A stretch of 60,148 nt of DNA, taken from the NCBI GenBank assembly GCA_900550105.1, contig URQW01000009.1, positions 1-60,148 on the forward strand, given 5' to 3'. The position numbers and the translations under genes are program-made. This document shows positions 1-7,269 of the stretch, in pieces. This stretch comes from an uncultured Pelosinus sp. (GTDB taxonomy: Bacteria; Bacillota; Negativicutes; UMGS1260). The notes under the pieces were generated by a model. That model had not been told where the DNA came from. It worked only from the letters and a program-made list of their open reading frames with translations, and searched no databases. Every line of letters begins with the position of its first letter. Position 1 is the first letter of the stretch.

Positions 1-218
1 CATTCTTTCAGGGCGTCTTTCGCCTGAGGCGGTCCCATGGAGACGACGGTCACTTTGCCGCCTTCTTTTTCTTTGAGCTGCAGCGCCGCTTCCAAAGCAT
101 TTTTGTCAAAAGGATTGACAATGCTCGGTACTCCCTGGCGAACGAGCGTGTTCGTTACGGGATCAATCTTTACTTCCGTCGTGTCAGGCACTTGCTTGAC
201 ACAAACTACGATTTCCAT
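1..218 (-). CDS. etfB: Electron transfer flavoprotein beta subunit, N-terminal part (cut by window edge)
   Basis: The reverse strand from 218 reads MEIVVCVKQVPDTTEV, the N-terminal signature of EtfB, and stays open to the window edge (72 complete codons). EtfB pairs with EtfA to carry electrons from acyl-CoA dehydrogenases, or takes part in flavin-based electron bifurcation in anaerobes, in the cytoplasm. A GGAGG ribosome site lies about 8 nt upstream of the ATG. It starts 40 bp after the thiolase stop on the same strand, so it is probably in one transcript with it, as in butyrate-type beta-oxidation/reduction clusters. The remainder and any etfA lie outside the window. Identity is confident; which acyl-CoA dehydrogenase it serves cannot be seen. 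Confidence 0.93.
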   Translation of the reverse strand, partial: MEIVVCVKQVPDTTEVKIDPVTNTLVRQGVPSIVNPFDKNALEAALQLKEKEGGKVTVVSMGPPQAKDALKE

Positions 219-258
219 ACTTTCGGCCTCCTGTTGTATAATTGCAAAAAACTTGCCT

Positions 259-1452
259 TTATATCTTTTCCACGACAGCGGCAATTCCCTGCCCGCCGCC
301 AATACAAAGCGTTGCTAATCCGATTTTCGCTTCACGCTGTTGCAGCGAGTGAATCAGCGATACCAGAATTCGAGCGCCGCTCGCGCCAATAGGATGACCT
401 AATGCAATGGCGCCGCCATTTACATTGACTTTAGCCGCATCAAAACCAAGTTCATTACCCACAGCTAAAAACTGTGCTGCAAACGCTTCATTGGCTTCGA
501 TCAAATCAATATCTTTTACGGAAATTCCCGCTTTCTTCAAGGCCTTTTGCGTCGCTGGAACAGGTCCAATTCCCATAATGGCCGGATCGACGCCAGCTGA
601 GCCGTAGCCAGTAAGTTTCACTAATGGTGTCAAACCCAGTTCACGGCATTTTTCGCCACTCATCACTACAAGTGCGGCCGCTCCATCATTAATACCCGAT
701 GCATTTGCCGCTGTTACCGTACCATCTTTCTTGAAGGCCGGTTTTAATTTTGCTACAGATTCGGCTGTCGTACCGGCTTTCGGATATTCATCCGTATCAA
801 AAATAGTATCACCGCGCCGCGAATGAATCACTACAGGCACAATCTCTGTTTTGAACGCCCCTGTTTCAATCGCCTTAATAGCTTTTTGCTGTGACTCAGC
901 CGCTAATTTATCTTGCATTTCACGGGTAATACCAAATTTTTCTGCCACATTCTCGGCAGTGATTCCCATATGATAGTCGTTGAAGGCGCACCAAAGTCCA
1001 TCTTGAATCATACTATCAATGACTTTCTGATGACCCATACGATAGCCCCAGCGAGCTTCTCTTCCTAATAGATACGGCGCATTCGACATGCTTTCCATAC
1101 CGCCTGCCACAATAACATCAGCATCACCAGCTAAAATTGCCTGTGCTGCTAAAGTAACGGTTTTCAAACCGCTGCCGCAAACTTTATTCACTGTATAGGC
1201 TGGCGTTTCTTGCGGGATGCCTGCTTTAACTGACGCCTGGCGCGCTGGATTTTGACCAAGACCTGCCTGTAAAACATTCCCCATAATGACTTCATCAACT
1301 AGATCCGCTGTAATTTTCGCCCGCTCCAGCGCCGCTTTAATGACAATCTCACCTAGTTCCACAGCAGATAAAGAGGCTAATGACCCGTTAAAATTTCCAA
1401 TAGGCGTACGAACTGCACTTACAATAACAACTTCTTTCAATTGACTCACCAT
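259..1452 (-). CDS. Acetyl-CoA C-acetyltransferase (thiolase)
   Basis: A 397-residue thiolase of normal family length. It catalyses reversible Claisen condensation of two acetyl-CoA to acetoacetyl-CoA, or thiolysis of 3-ketoacyl-CoA. The nucleophile Cys92 lies in NKVCGSGLK, the catalytic His353 in GGAIALGHPIGASGAR and the second catalytic Cys383 in LCIGGGQG. The ATG at 1452 has only a weak AGG directly before it; a GTG one codon in (1449) is an alternative start. A promoter TAGACA-N17-TATAAT lies about 180 bp upstream. It precedes etfB on the same strand. With the BKACE/AtoE operon upstream it could process acetoacetyl-CoA, but it has its own promoter and is separated from that operon by a gene on the other strand. 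Confidence 0.95.
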   Translation of the reverse strand: MVSQLKEVVIVSAVRTPIGNFNGSLASLSAVELGEIVIKAALERAKITADLVDEVIMGNVLQAGLGQNPARQASVKAGIPQETPAYTVNKVCGSGLKTVTLAAQAILAGDADVIVAGGMESMSNAPYLLGREARWGYRMGHQKVIDSMIQDGLWCAFNDYHMGITAENVAEKFGITREMQDKLAAESQQKAIKAIETGAFKTEIVPVVIHSRRGDTIFDTDEYPKAGTTAESVAKLKPAFKKDGTVTAANASGINDGAAALVVMSGEKCRELGLTPLVKLTGYGSAGVDPAIMGIGPVPATQKALKKAGISVKDIDLIEANEAFAAQFLAVGNELGFDAAKVNVNGGAIALGHPIGASGARILVSLIHSLQQREAKIGLATLCIGGGQGIAAVVEKI

Positions 1453-1636
1453 CCTAATTTTTTGTTTTATTTGAGAATTTTTTCACATTATCCCGTTGGG
1501 AAAAGCTATAAATTTGTTTCTTTAAAGATACTTTGTTATTTTTTTCACTTATTTGCCTAAGAAAAAATAGCTGTCCACGGTTATACCCCCGTTTTTTAAA
1601 CCAAGTGGTCATACCAGCAATCCAGCTTACAGCCCC

Positions 1637-1665
1637 ATTATACTCAAAATCTATGATGCTGTCTA
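1637..1665 (-). promoter_or_regulatory. Sigma-70-type promoter for thiolase-etfB
   Basis: On the minus strand, TAGACA (1665-1660), a 17-bp spacer and TATAAT (1642-1637). It is five of six and six of six to consensus. It predicts a start near 1630 and a leader of about 180 nt before the thiolase. It argues against the open frames that cross this stretch being genes. Confidence 0.6.
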
Positions 1666-1773
1666 TAATTTTCCGAAAATTTTTCGTGAAAAATATCACT
1701 AAAATAACCTGTTGCAATTCTTTACACTTTTCAGATCATAAATCGGATCAATGAAATGATAATGTATATATAT

Positions 1774-1802
1774 TTTACGAAACTCCAACTCGTGACTATA
1801 AT
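1774..1802 (+). promoter_or_regulatory. Promoter for the lone small gene at 1845
   Basis: TTTACG (1774-1779), 17-bp spacer, TATAAT (1797-1802). Transcription would start near 1809, about 36 nt before the ATG at 1845. The -35 box is four of six to consensus. Confidence 0.5.
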
Positions 1803-1844
1803 CAAAGCATAACAAATCACTCAAATTTAAGGAGGCCGATGATT

Positions 1845-2195
1845 ATGTCAATCATTGCATTTCTCAATTCCCTGCATATGCCGGAGCTCACGGTGAGCCA
1901 AGACATCATAGACAATAAAATTAACGCTTATCAAGCAAAACTGAAAGCTATGGGTTTTGAAACAACAACGGAAGCTGAAGCAACTTTCACGAATCTCGTC
2001 TTAACAAAAACCCTACGGGCCAAGAAAAATCATCTTCTTGTCTGTCTGCGTCTTGATCAAACAGGCTACGAAGACTTGTCCATTTCCTTAGAAAGAGCCG
2101 CCTTTACCTATCGCCTGCCTAACTTCTACAAGAATGCCGACGATTTCTTTGCGGCACTCGAGGATCTTGACCATCTTGAAGCAACAGCAGCTTAA
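1845..2195 (+). CDS. Hypothetical protein, 116 aa
   Basis: I do not recognise the family. The ATG at 1845 is preferred over the one at 1839 because AAGGAGG sits 9 nt before it. The protein is a small soluble alpha/beta-looking chain with no signal peptide, no membrane segment and a single cysteine near position 67; it starts MSIIAFLNSLHMPELTV. It has its own promoter (1774-1802) and its own hairpin terminator (2215-2247), so it is a monocistronic gene set against the direction of the flanking thiolase and AtoE operon. Good signals at both ends make it a real gene. It may be a small stress or regulatory protein, but nothing in the sequence shows which. Confidence 0.75.
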   Translation: MSIIAFLNSLHMPELTVSQDIIDNKINAYQAKLKAMGFETTTEAEATFTNLVLTKTLRAKKNHLLVCLRLDQTGYEDLSISLERAAFTYRLPNFYKNADDFFAALEDLDHLEATAA

Positions 2196-2214
2196 TTGCT
2201 GCCATGAATGTAGC

Positions 2215-2248
2215 GAGCCTCCGCCTGATACCAGGGCGGAGGCTCTTG
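2215..2248 (+). terminator. Terminator between convergent genes
   Basis: Perfect 11-bp stem GAGCCTCCGCC (2215-2225) with GGCGGAGGCTC (2235-2245), 9-nt loop, followed by a short T-containing tail. It follows the small + strand gene and lies just beyond the stop of the atoE-type gene on the other strand, so it may serve both. Confidence 0.7.
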
Positions 2249-2253
2249 TCATG

Positions 2254-3582
2254 TTAGTGCGGGAAAAGAAAGATCCCGGTGATGGCAATCACATTCCCAA
2301 TGATAAAGAGCAGCATAGAGAAACCAATGAGATCACGGATACTAATATTGGCAATTGCCAAAAGCGGTAACGCCCAGAAGGGACAAACGACATTCCAGAT
2401 GCTCTCGCCCCAGGCCACGCCCATAGCCACTTTCCAAGGCTCAACGCCTAACTGCGCTGCAGCCGGTAGCATAAAGGGGGCTTGCACTACCCAGTGCCCG
2501 CCTGCTGACGGAACAAAAATACTAATAATGAGCGAGGAAAAATAGCAATACATTTGAAAGGTCTCCGGCGTAGCTAACTTAAGCAGCCAATCAGAAATAA
2601 CAAAGACAAGTCCGCTGCCTTTCATGATTCCCATAATTCCAGCATAGAAAGGGAACTGCAGGATAATGCCGCCCGCTGTAGCCGCCCCTTTGCTCATGGC
2701 CCGAGAATATTCTAACAGCGAGCCGTGCGCCAATACCCCCAGCGTGATAAAGAGGAAAATCAAGATATTCACATTTAGGTTAAAACCATTTTTCACAAAA
2801 TATCCGCCCAGAAAGACAACACCCATGAGCCCCAGGGAATATTTAAGCAGTGAACTTTCATCAAGCCGATCAGCAAGCTGTTTTTCTTTCGGCGTTGCCA
2901 AAACAGCGGCCGATTCGTCCTCTAAAAGACTTGGATCGGCCAAAACGCGTTCTTCTTCTTTGGGCATCATTAATACACAAATTAGTGGAATTACAATGGC
3001 CAAAGCAATCGTGATAAATAAAGCCTGTGGATGAAAAATCGTCTGAGTCAAAGGTACAAGGCCGATTTCTTTTTCTAAGAAGTGACCTTTTGTATTAATT
3101 AGCAGCGGCACCGAGGCGGAGAGTCCGCCATGAGTGATAATAATCCCCGAAAAGGCCGCTGTCACCATCAGGCGAAAATCGACCTTAGGATGCTGTTTTG
3201 CCGCCGCCCGCGCCAACAGTCCGCCAGCAATTAGTCCAAGGCCCCAGTTAAACCAGTACAGCACCATCGAAGAAATGCCAATAAATAAGATCGTCTGTTT
3301 TGGCGTTTTTGGTATTTTTACAATCGATTCTAAGAATCGTCTGACCACATTAGCGGCGGCCAAAGCATAGCCTGTTACGAGTACCATAGTCATCTGCATA
3401 GCAAAAGCTAAGATATCGAAAAAACCCTGGCCCCAGTAATTAATAATATCAATTGGCGTCTTATGAGTAATAAAAATCGCCATAGCACAAACAACGAGCG
3501 TAATTCCCCAAGCGATAGTGAACGGATCAGGCAAATATTTCTGCATCAAATTGACGAAAAACATTAAGATTCGATTAATCAT
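2254..3582 (-). CDS. Short-chain fatty acid / acetoacetate carrier, AtoE family
   Basis: A 442-residue, very hydrophobic inner-membrane protein with about eleven to twelve membrane segments, of the AtoE short-chain fatty acid transporter family (usual length about 440). It begins MINRILMFFVNLMQKYLPDP, typical of the family. The ATG at 3582 follows GAGAG by 7 nt; a GTG at 3588 is possible. It is the third gene of the operon after BKACE and the dehydrogenase, 50 bp downstream of the latter. Since BKACE enzymes release acetoacetate, an AtoE-type carrier here could export acetoacetate or import the short-chain hydroxyacid substrate; direction is inference. The residues around 205-245 form a charged cytoplasmic loop. 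Confidence 0.88.
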   Translation of the reverse strand: MINRILMFFVNLMQKYLPDPFTIAWGITLVVCAMAIFITHKTPIDIINYWGQGFFDILAFAMQMTMVLVTGYALAAANVVRRFLESIVKIPKTPKQTILFIGISSMVLYWFNWGLGLIAGGLLARAAAKQHPKVDFRLMVTAAFSGIIITHGGLSASVPLLINTKGHFLEKEIGLVPLTQTIFHPQALFITIALAIVIPLICVLMMPKEEERVLADPSLLEDESAAVLATPKEKQLADRLDESSLLKYSLGLMGVVFLGGYFVKNGFNLNVNILIFLFITLGVLAHGSLLEYSRAMSKGAATAGGIILQFPFYAGIMGIMKGSGLVFVISDWLLKLATPETFQMYCYFSSLIISIFVPSAGGHWVVQAPFMLPAAAQLGVEPWKVAMGVAWGESIWNVVCPFWALPLLAIANISIRDLIGFSMLLFIIGNVIAITGIFLFPH

Positions 3583-3638
3583 CGCCACACTCTCATTTCA
3601 TCCGTATTTTGTCGTTTGCCTCGTTTCGCAAACATCGA

Positions 3639-4589
3639 TTATTTATCTACATAATATTTAGCGGCTTTTAGCTGATGAATCAACTTTTTCAAGAAAACTT
3701 CCCGTTTTTCCGCTAAAGTTTCTGGCGGATATTTGAAAAACCCTTCGCCAGATTTCGCGCCAAGCTTGCCTTCTGCTACCTTTTCTTTTAGCAGCGGATT
3801 CGCCGCGGTCGAAGCATCCATCACTTTGAGCAGATTATCGCCAACAGTACACCAAATATCAAGGCCGCCAAAATCAGCAACTTCGAGCTGCCCTGTTGTA
3901 GCATAACGGAAAGCGGGACCGAATTTCAACGCTTTATCAACATCTTCCGGTGCGGCGATCCCCTGTTCAATAATGGAGAAAACTTCTCTCGCCACACCTT
4001 GCTGAATTCGGTTCGCCACAAGACCAGGCACATCTTTTAGTACCTTGACAGTCTGCTTTTCAATTGCCGCAAATAAGGCTTCGACTTCTTGGTAAATCGA
4101 CTCAGGCATATTGCCGAAAAAAGACATTTCTACAATCGGCATAATATGGCCAGGATTATACCAGTGATTTACGAGCATTCTTTCCCGCCGCGCTGGCGAT
4201 ACTTTTTCCATCATATCAGCGAGCTTTAGACTTGACGTATTGCTTGCTAAAATTGTATGACTGGGACAAAGCTGATCAAGCAATGCAAAGAGATCTTGTT
4301 TTAACGCGATAATTTCCGGCACTGCTTCAATAACATAATCACGGTCTTTCACCGCTTCCTTTAAGTCTGTCTGCAAAGAAATCAGACTTAAGGCTTTTTC
4401 AGCGACACTTGCGTCAATATATTCTTCCGCTACAAGCAGTTGCAATTCCGCAGCAATTTCTTCTTTAGCGGCCTTGAGTCGTACTGCATCTGTATCATAT
4501 AAGTTAACAGGAAAACCGTGCATAGCAAAGGCTTCGGCAATCCCATGCCCCATCGTGCCTGAACCAAGAACAGCAATTTTTTCAATCAT
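3639..4589 (-). CDS. 3-hydroxyacyl-CoA dehydrogenase family protein (possibly a free 3-hydroxyacid dehydrogenase)
   Basis: A 316-residue NAD-dependent dehydrogenase. The Rossmann motif VLGSGTMGHGIAEA is at residues 7-20. The catalytic His sits in NHWYNPGHIMPIVEM, the usual HxFNP region, and the C-terminal helical domain follows. At 316 residues it is longer than typical 3-hydroxybutyryl-CoA dehydrogenases (about 282) and nearer the length of carnitine and gulonate 3-dehydrogenases, which act on free 3-hydroxyacids. It lies 14 bp downstream of the BKACE gene. The simplest pathway reading is oxidation of a 3-hydroxyacid to the 3-keto acid that BKACE then cleaves. Substrate is inference; acyl-CoA activity is not excluded. 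Confidence 0.85.
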   Translation of the reverse strand: MIEKIAVLGSGTMGHGIAEAFAMHGFPVNLYDTDAVRLKAAKEEIAAELQLLVAEEYIDASVAEKALSLISLQTDLKEAVKDRDYVIEAVPEIIALKQDLFALLDQLCPSHTILASNTSSLKLADMMEKVSPARRERMLVNHWYNPGHIMPIVEMSFFGNMPESIYQEVEALFAAIEKQTVKVLKDVPGLVANRIQQGVAREVFSIIEQGIAAPEDVDKALKFGPAFRYATTGQLEVADFGGLDIWCTVGDNLLKVMDASTAANPLLKEKVAEGKLGAKSGEGFFKYPPETLAEKREVFLKKLIHQLKAAKYYVDK

Positions 4590-4603
4590 GAAAACATCTC
4601 CCT

Positions 4604-5428
4604 TTAGCGATTTTTCAGTTGCAAAATTTCTCTTGCTTCATCAGGCGTTGCTACAGCTTTATTGGCCTCTTTAATTAAGCGAGCTGCTCTTGCTACAAAC
4701 TGCGCATTCGATTCAGCCAGTTGGTTTTTCGCATAATAAACATTATCTTCCATGCCCACACGGATGTGACCGCCCAAAGCAAGCGTAGCATATAAAATGG
4801 GCAAATGGCCTTTGCCGATTCCCAACGCGGACCAGGTAGCATCAGCCGGAAGCAAGCTCTTCAAATAGACGAGATTTTCTACGGTAGCCGCCGTACCGCC
4901 ATCGGCTCCCAAAACAAATTGATAATGGGCCGGCGAAGCCAGTACGCCTTTCTTCATATAGTAGAAGGAGTTATAAAGCATGCCTGCATCGAAAATTTCA
5001 ATTTCCGGCTTTACTTGATTTTCTAGCATAACTTTGCCGAGTTTTTCCAGAAAAGCTGGCGGATTTAAAAATAAGCCGCTATGCATCCAGTTCATTGATC
5101 CCGCATCATAAGATGCCATAGGCGGTTTAAGTTCTATAATATGTTCCATCCGCGTTTCTTCTGTTGCGAAAAGATCGCCGGAAGTTGTCAAATTCAAGAC
5201 AATATCGCATTTCTCCCGAATCCGCTCTACTGTTTCTCTAAATTTTTCCTTATTCATCGTACCGCGGCCTTCGTCATCACGCATATGCAAGTGAGCAATC
5301 GCGGCGCCAGCCTGCCAACAAGCGTAAACATCATCAGCAATTTCTTTTGGCGTCAAGGGAATATTAGGGTTATGCTGTTTCGTCGGAAAAGCGCCTGTCG
5401 TCGCCACAGTAATAATAACTTTTTCCAT
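4604..5428 (-). CDS. Beta-keto acid cleavage enzyme (BKACE / DUF849 family)
   Basis: A 274-residue TIM-barrel metalloenzyme homologous to 3-keto-5-aminohexanoate cleavage enzyme (Kce). The family condenses a beta-keto acid with acetyl-CoA and yields acetoacetate plus a new acyl-CoA. The metal ligands are visible: His46 and His48 in IAHLHMRDDEG and Glu227 in RVGMEDN, with Arg223 and Asp228 at the positions known for catalysis in Kce. Residue 14, Glu in Kce where it binds the substrate amine, is Phe here (TTGAFPT), which suggests a substrate without that amino group. The start at 5428 is chosen over 5458 because GAGGTGAT precedes it closely and a sigma-54 promoter would start transcription near 5454. 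First gene of the operon. Confidence 0.88.
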   Translation of the reverse strand: MEKVIITVATTGAFPTKQHNPNIPLTPKEIADDVYACWQAGAAIAHLHMRDDEGRGTMNKEKFRETVERIREKCDIVLNLTTSGDLFATEETRMEHIIELKPPMASYDAGSMNWMHSGLFLNPPAFLEKLGKVMLENQVKPEIEIFDAGMLYNSFYYMKKGVLASPAHYQFVLGADGGTAATVENLVYLKSLLPADATWSALGIGKGHLPILYATLALGGHIRVGMEDNVYYAKNQLAESNAQFVARAARLIKEANKAVATPDEAREILQLKNR

Positions 5429-5464
5429 ATCAATCACCTCATACTCAAATTTACCCATATTTAT

Positions 5465-5480
5465 TGCAAGTTAAATGCCA
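5465..5480 (-). promoter_or_regulatory. Sigma-54 (-24/-12) promoter of the BKACE operon
   Basis: The minus strand reads TGGCATTTAACTTGCA: GG, exactly ten bases, GC, with the flanking TGGCA and TTGCA of the sigma-54 consensus. It predicts a transcript start near 5454, 26 nt ahead of the corrected BKACE ATG. The gene immediately upstream encodes a sigma-54 activator. Confidence 0.85.
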
Positions 5481-5531
5481 AAAGAAATCCCTGATAAATC
5501 AAGGCTTTTCCCGCTCTTTTCCTTCTATGTC

Positions 5532-5636
5532 GATGAAAAAAATCATCAGCGCAACTTGTATTTTCAGAAAAAACTATATTTTCTAATCATTTAGCCACTG
5601 ATGAAAAAAGCCATCACTGCGATGCAATTCGTCATC
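5532..5636 (-). promoter_or_regulatory. Three upstream activator boxes GATG-N8-CATC
   Basis: Three 16-bp inverted repeats with the same arms and the same 8-bp spacer: 5532-5547 (GATGAAAAAAATCATC), 5600-5615 (GATGAAAAAAGCCATC) and 5621-5636 (GATGCAATTCGTCATC). Centres are 68 and 21 bp apart; the two distal boxes are two helical turns apart. They lie about 80-180 bp upstream of the predicted sigma-54 start, where enhancer-binding activators bind. The likely ligand is the activator encoded at 5677-7203. Confidence 0.75.
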
Positions 5637-5640
5637 ACAC

Positions 5641-5672
5641 AAAAAAGGCTGTGTCCACAAATGAACACAGCC
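5641..5672 (-). terminator. Terminator of the sigma-54 activator gene
   Basis: Stem GGCTGTGT (5647-5654) with ACACAGCC (5665-5672), 10-nt loop, followed on the minus strand by six T residues (5646-5641). It lies 4 bp past the stop of the regulator and only about 5 bp from the distal activator box. Confidence 0.85.
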
Positions 5673-5676
5673 GCTG

Positions 5677-7203
5677 TTACGCTAAGGTAATGCCTAGTTT
5701 TTTCGCTTTTTTTACAATGGTTGATTGGTCAATTCCTAAAATTTTTGCCGCTTTCCGCGTACTACCGTATTTTTGGAGCGCCCGCTCAATTGTGCGCTTT
5801 TCTATGGCGGCAACTACTTCTTTTAAGCCTATTTCCCCAACTTCCCCGGCCAGAAATTCATCATCAAGATGAAGCAACCGACCAATCTGCTCTGCCGGGA
5901 CTGTCGATCCGTGGCTGGAAATAATAATGAGTCGCTCTAAAATATTTTGCAGCTCTCTGATATTTCCCGGCCAATTGTATTCCTTTAGTAAAGTAAATCC
6001 CGCCTGATCAATCCCAATTTCTTTATTATACTTTACTTTATAGGTATCTAGAAAATGTTGTACTAATAGAGAAATATCACTCTGCCGCAACCGTAGCGGC
6101 GGCACTTCAATTGGGAACACATTCAGGCGATAGTAGAGATCTTCTCGAAATTTCCCTTGCTTTACCAAATCTCTTAGATCGCAATTTGTCGCCGCAATGA
6201 GCCGCATATCAAGTAGGACAGGCTTCGTGGCGCCAATCCGCGTCACTTCGCGATGCTGAATCACTCTTAGCAGCTTCGATTGCAGTCCTAGGGGCATATC
6301 GCCAATTTCATCAAGCAGCAGCGTCCCCTGATTGGCTAGCTCAAACATGCCCAGTTTTCCCGTTGTTGCCGCACCCGTAAAGGCGCCTTTTTCATAGCCA
6401 AACAGCTCTGCTTCCAGTAAATTCGGCGGTATGGCCGCACAGTTGACTTTGATAAAAGGTCCGTCGCAGCGTTTGCTGTTCCGATAAATTTCATTGGCGA
6501 CGACTTCTTTGCCTACGCCAGTCTCACCCGTTATGAGAACAGTAACTTCTAGCCCAGCCACTTGCTCAATGGCCTGGGCAACATCCTGCATAGCCCGACT
6601 TTGGCCAATTAGGTTCTTATTGAGCGCCCGACTCCGTAAGTGCTCAATTTCCTGCTTGCCTTTCTCCTTATCTTCTTCAACGGCCTTGATTTTTTGCTTT
6701 GACGACTCCAAGTCCGCCTTCATGGCCCATAAGTCAGTAATTTCCCGATCTACCACAACGACCTTGGCAACATCGCCTGCTTCATTAAATATGGGACTGC
6801 CGGTAATCAACATTTTCCTGCCGTTTCGCAAGCTTTCTCCCATAGAGTTGACGCGTTTCTTCTGCCGGATTACTTCAGGCGTCACAGCATTGCTGTACAG
6901 ACCGTCGCGCAAAATTTCTTCCACGGATCGACCAAGAATCTCCTCCGGATAAATTCCTGTAATCCGCGTATAAGCCTTATTAATATAAAGTGTTTTTCCC
7001 GTCCCATCAGCAACATAAACGCCGTCATACAAGTGATCGCCAATTTCACGAAAATCGAGCGACAAAGCCAGTTTTAGCTCTTCTGCTATTGCCGTAAGCT
7101 CTTGTAGCGCCGCTGCCTTCCAGTCATCATCAAGCTGCTGCGCCTCAGCAGCTTGAAGTCTTGCCTGTAAGCGCTCCACCGAATCGTTCTTGCCTTCTCC
7201 CAC
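5677..7203 (-). CDS. Sigma-54-dependent transcriptional activator with PAS sensor
   Basis: A 508-residue enhancer-binding protein. Residues about 55-160 form a PAS domain (GVYVADGTGKTLYINKAY). A short coiled coil (about 165-195) links it to the AAA+ domain: Walker A GETGVGKE at 226-233, the sigma-54-contacting loop GAFTGA at 273-278 and Walker B LLLDEIGD at 295-302. A Fis-type helix-turn-helix is near 473-506 (STRKAAKILGIDQSTIVKKA). Start is GTG at 7203 with AAGGCGG about 8 nt upstream. Its gene follows the MFS gene by 66 bp and lies next to the BKACE promoter, so it very likely activates that operon on binding a small ligand at the PAS domain. It has no receiver domain, so a partner kinase is not expected. 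Confidence 0.93.
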   Translation of the reverse strand: MGEGKNDSVERLQARLQAAEAQQLDDDWKAAALQELTAIAEELKLALSLDFREIGDHLYDGVYVADGTGKTLYINKAYTRITGIYPEEILGRSVEEILRDGLYSNAVTPEVIRQKKRVNSMGESLRNGRKMLITGSPIFNEAGDVAKVVVVDREITDLWAMKADLESSKQKIKAVEEDKEKGKQEIEHLRSRALNKNLIGQSRAMQDVAQAIEQVAGLEVTVLITGETGVGKEVVANEIYRNSKRCDGPFIKVNCAAIPPNLLEAELFGYEKGAFTGAATTGKLGMFELANQGTLLLDEIGDMPLGLQSKLLRVIQHREVTRIGATKPVLLDMRLIAATNCDLRDLVKQGKFREDLYYRLNVFPIEVPPLRLRQSDISLLVQHFLDTYKVKYNKEIGIDQAGFTLLKEYNWPGNIRELQNILERLIIISSHGSTVPAEQIGRLLHLDDEFLAGEVGEIGLKEVVAAIEKRTIERALQKYGSTRKAAKILGIDQSTIVKKAKKLGITLA

Positions 7204-7269
7204 GCTTTACACCGCCTTACCTTATCGCATGCTTTATGACCATAAGTCTTCTAGATCCGGCTTTACCCA

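Noticed and set aside
1454..1754. Open frames on both strands between thiolase and the small gene
   Set aside because: No ribosome site, odd composition (Lys/Asn/Phe-rich), and a good promoter on the minus strand lies inside.
4604..5428. Lysine fermentation via 3-keto-5-aminohexanoate (Kce)
   Set aside because: No lysine aminomutase, diaminohexanoate dehydrogenase or CoA-transferase genes nearby, and the amine-binding Glu14 is Phe.
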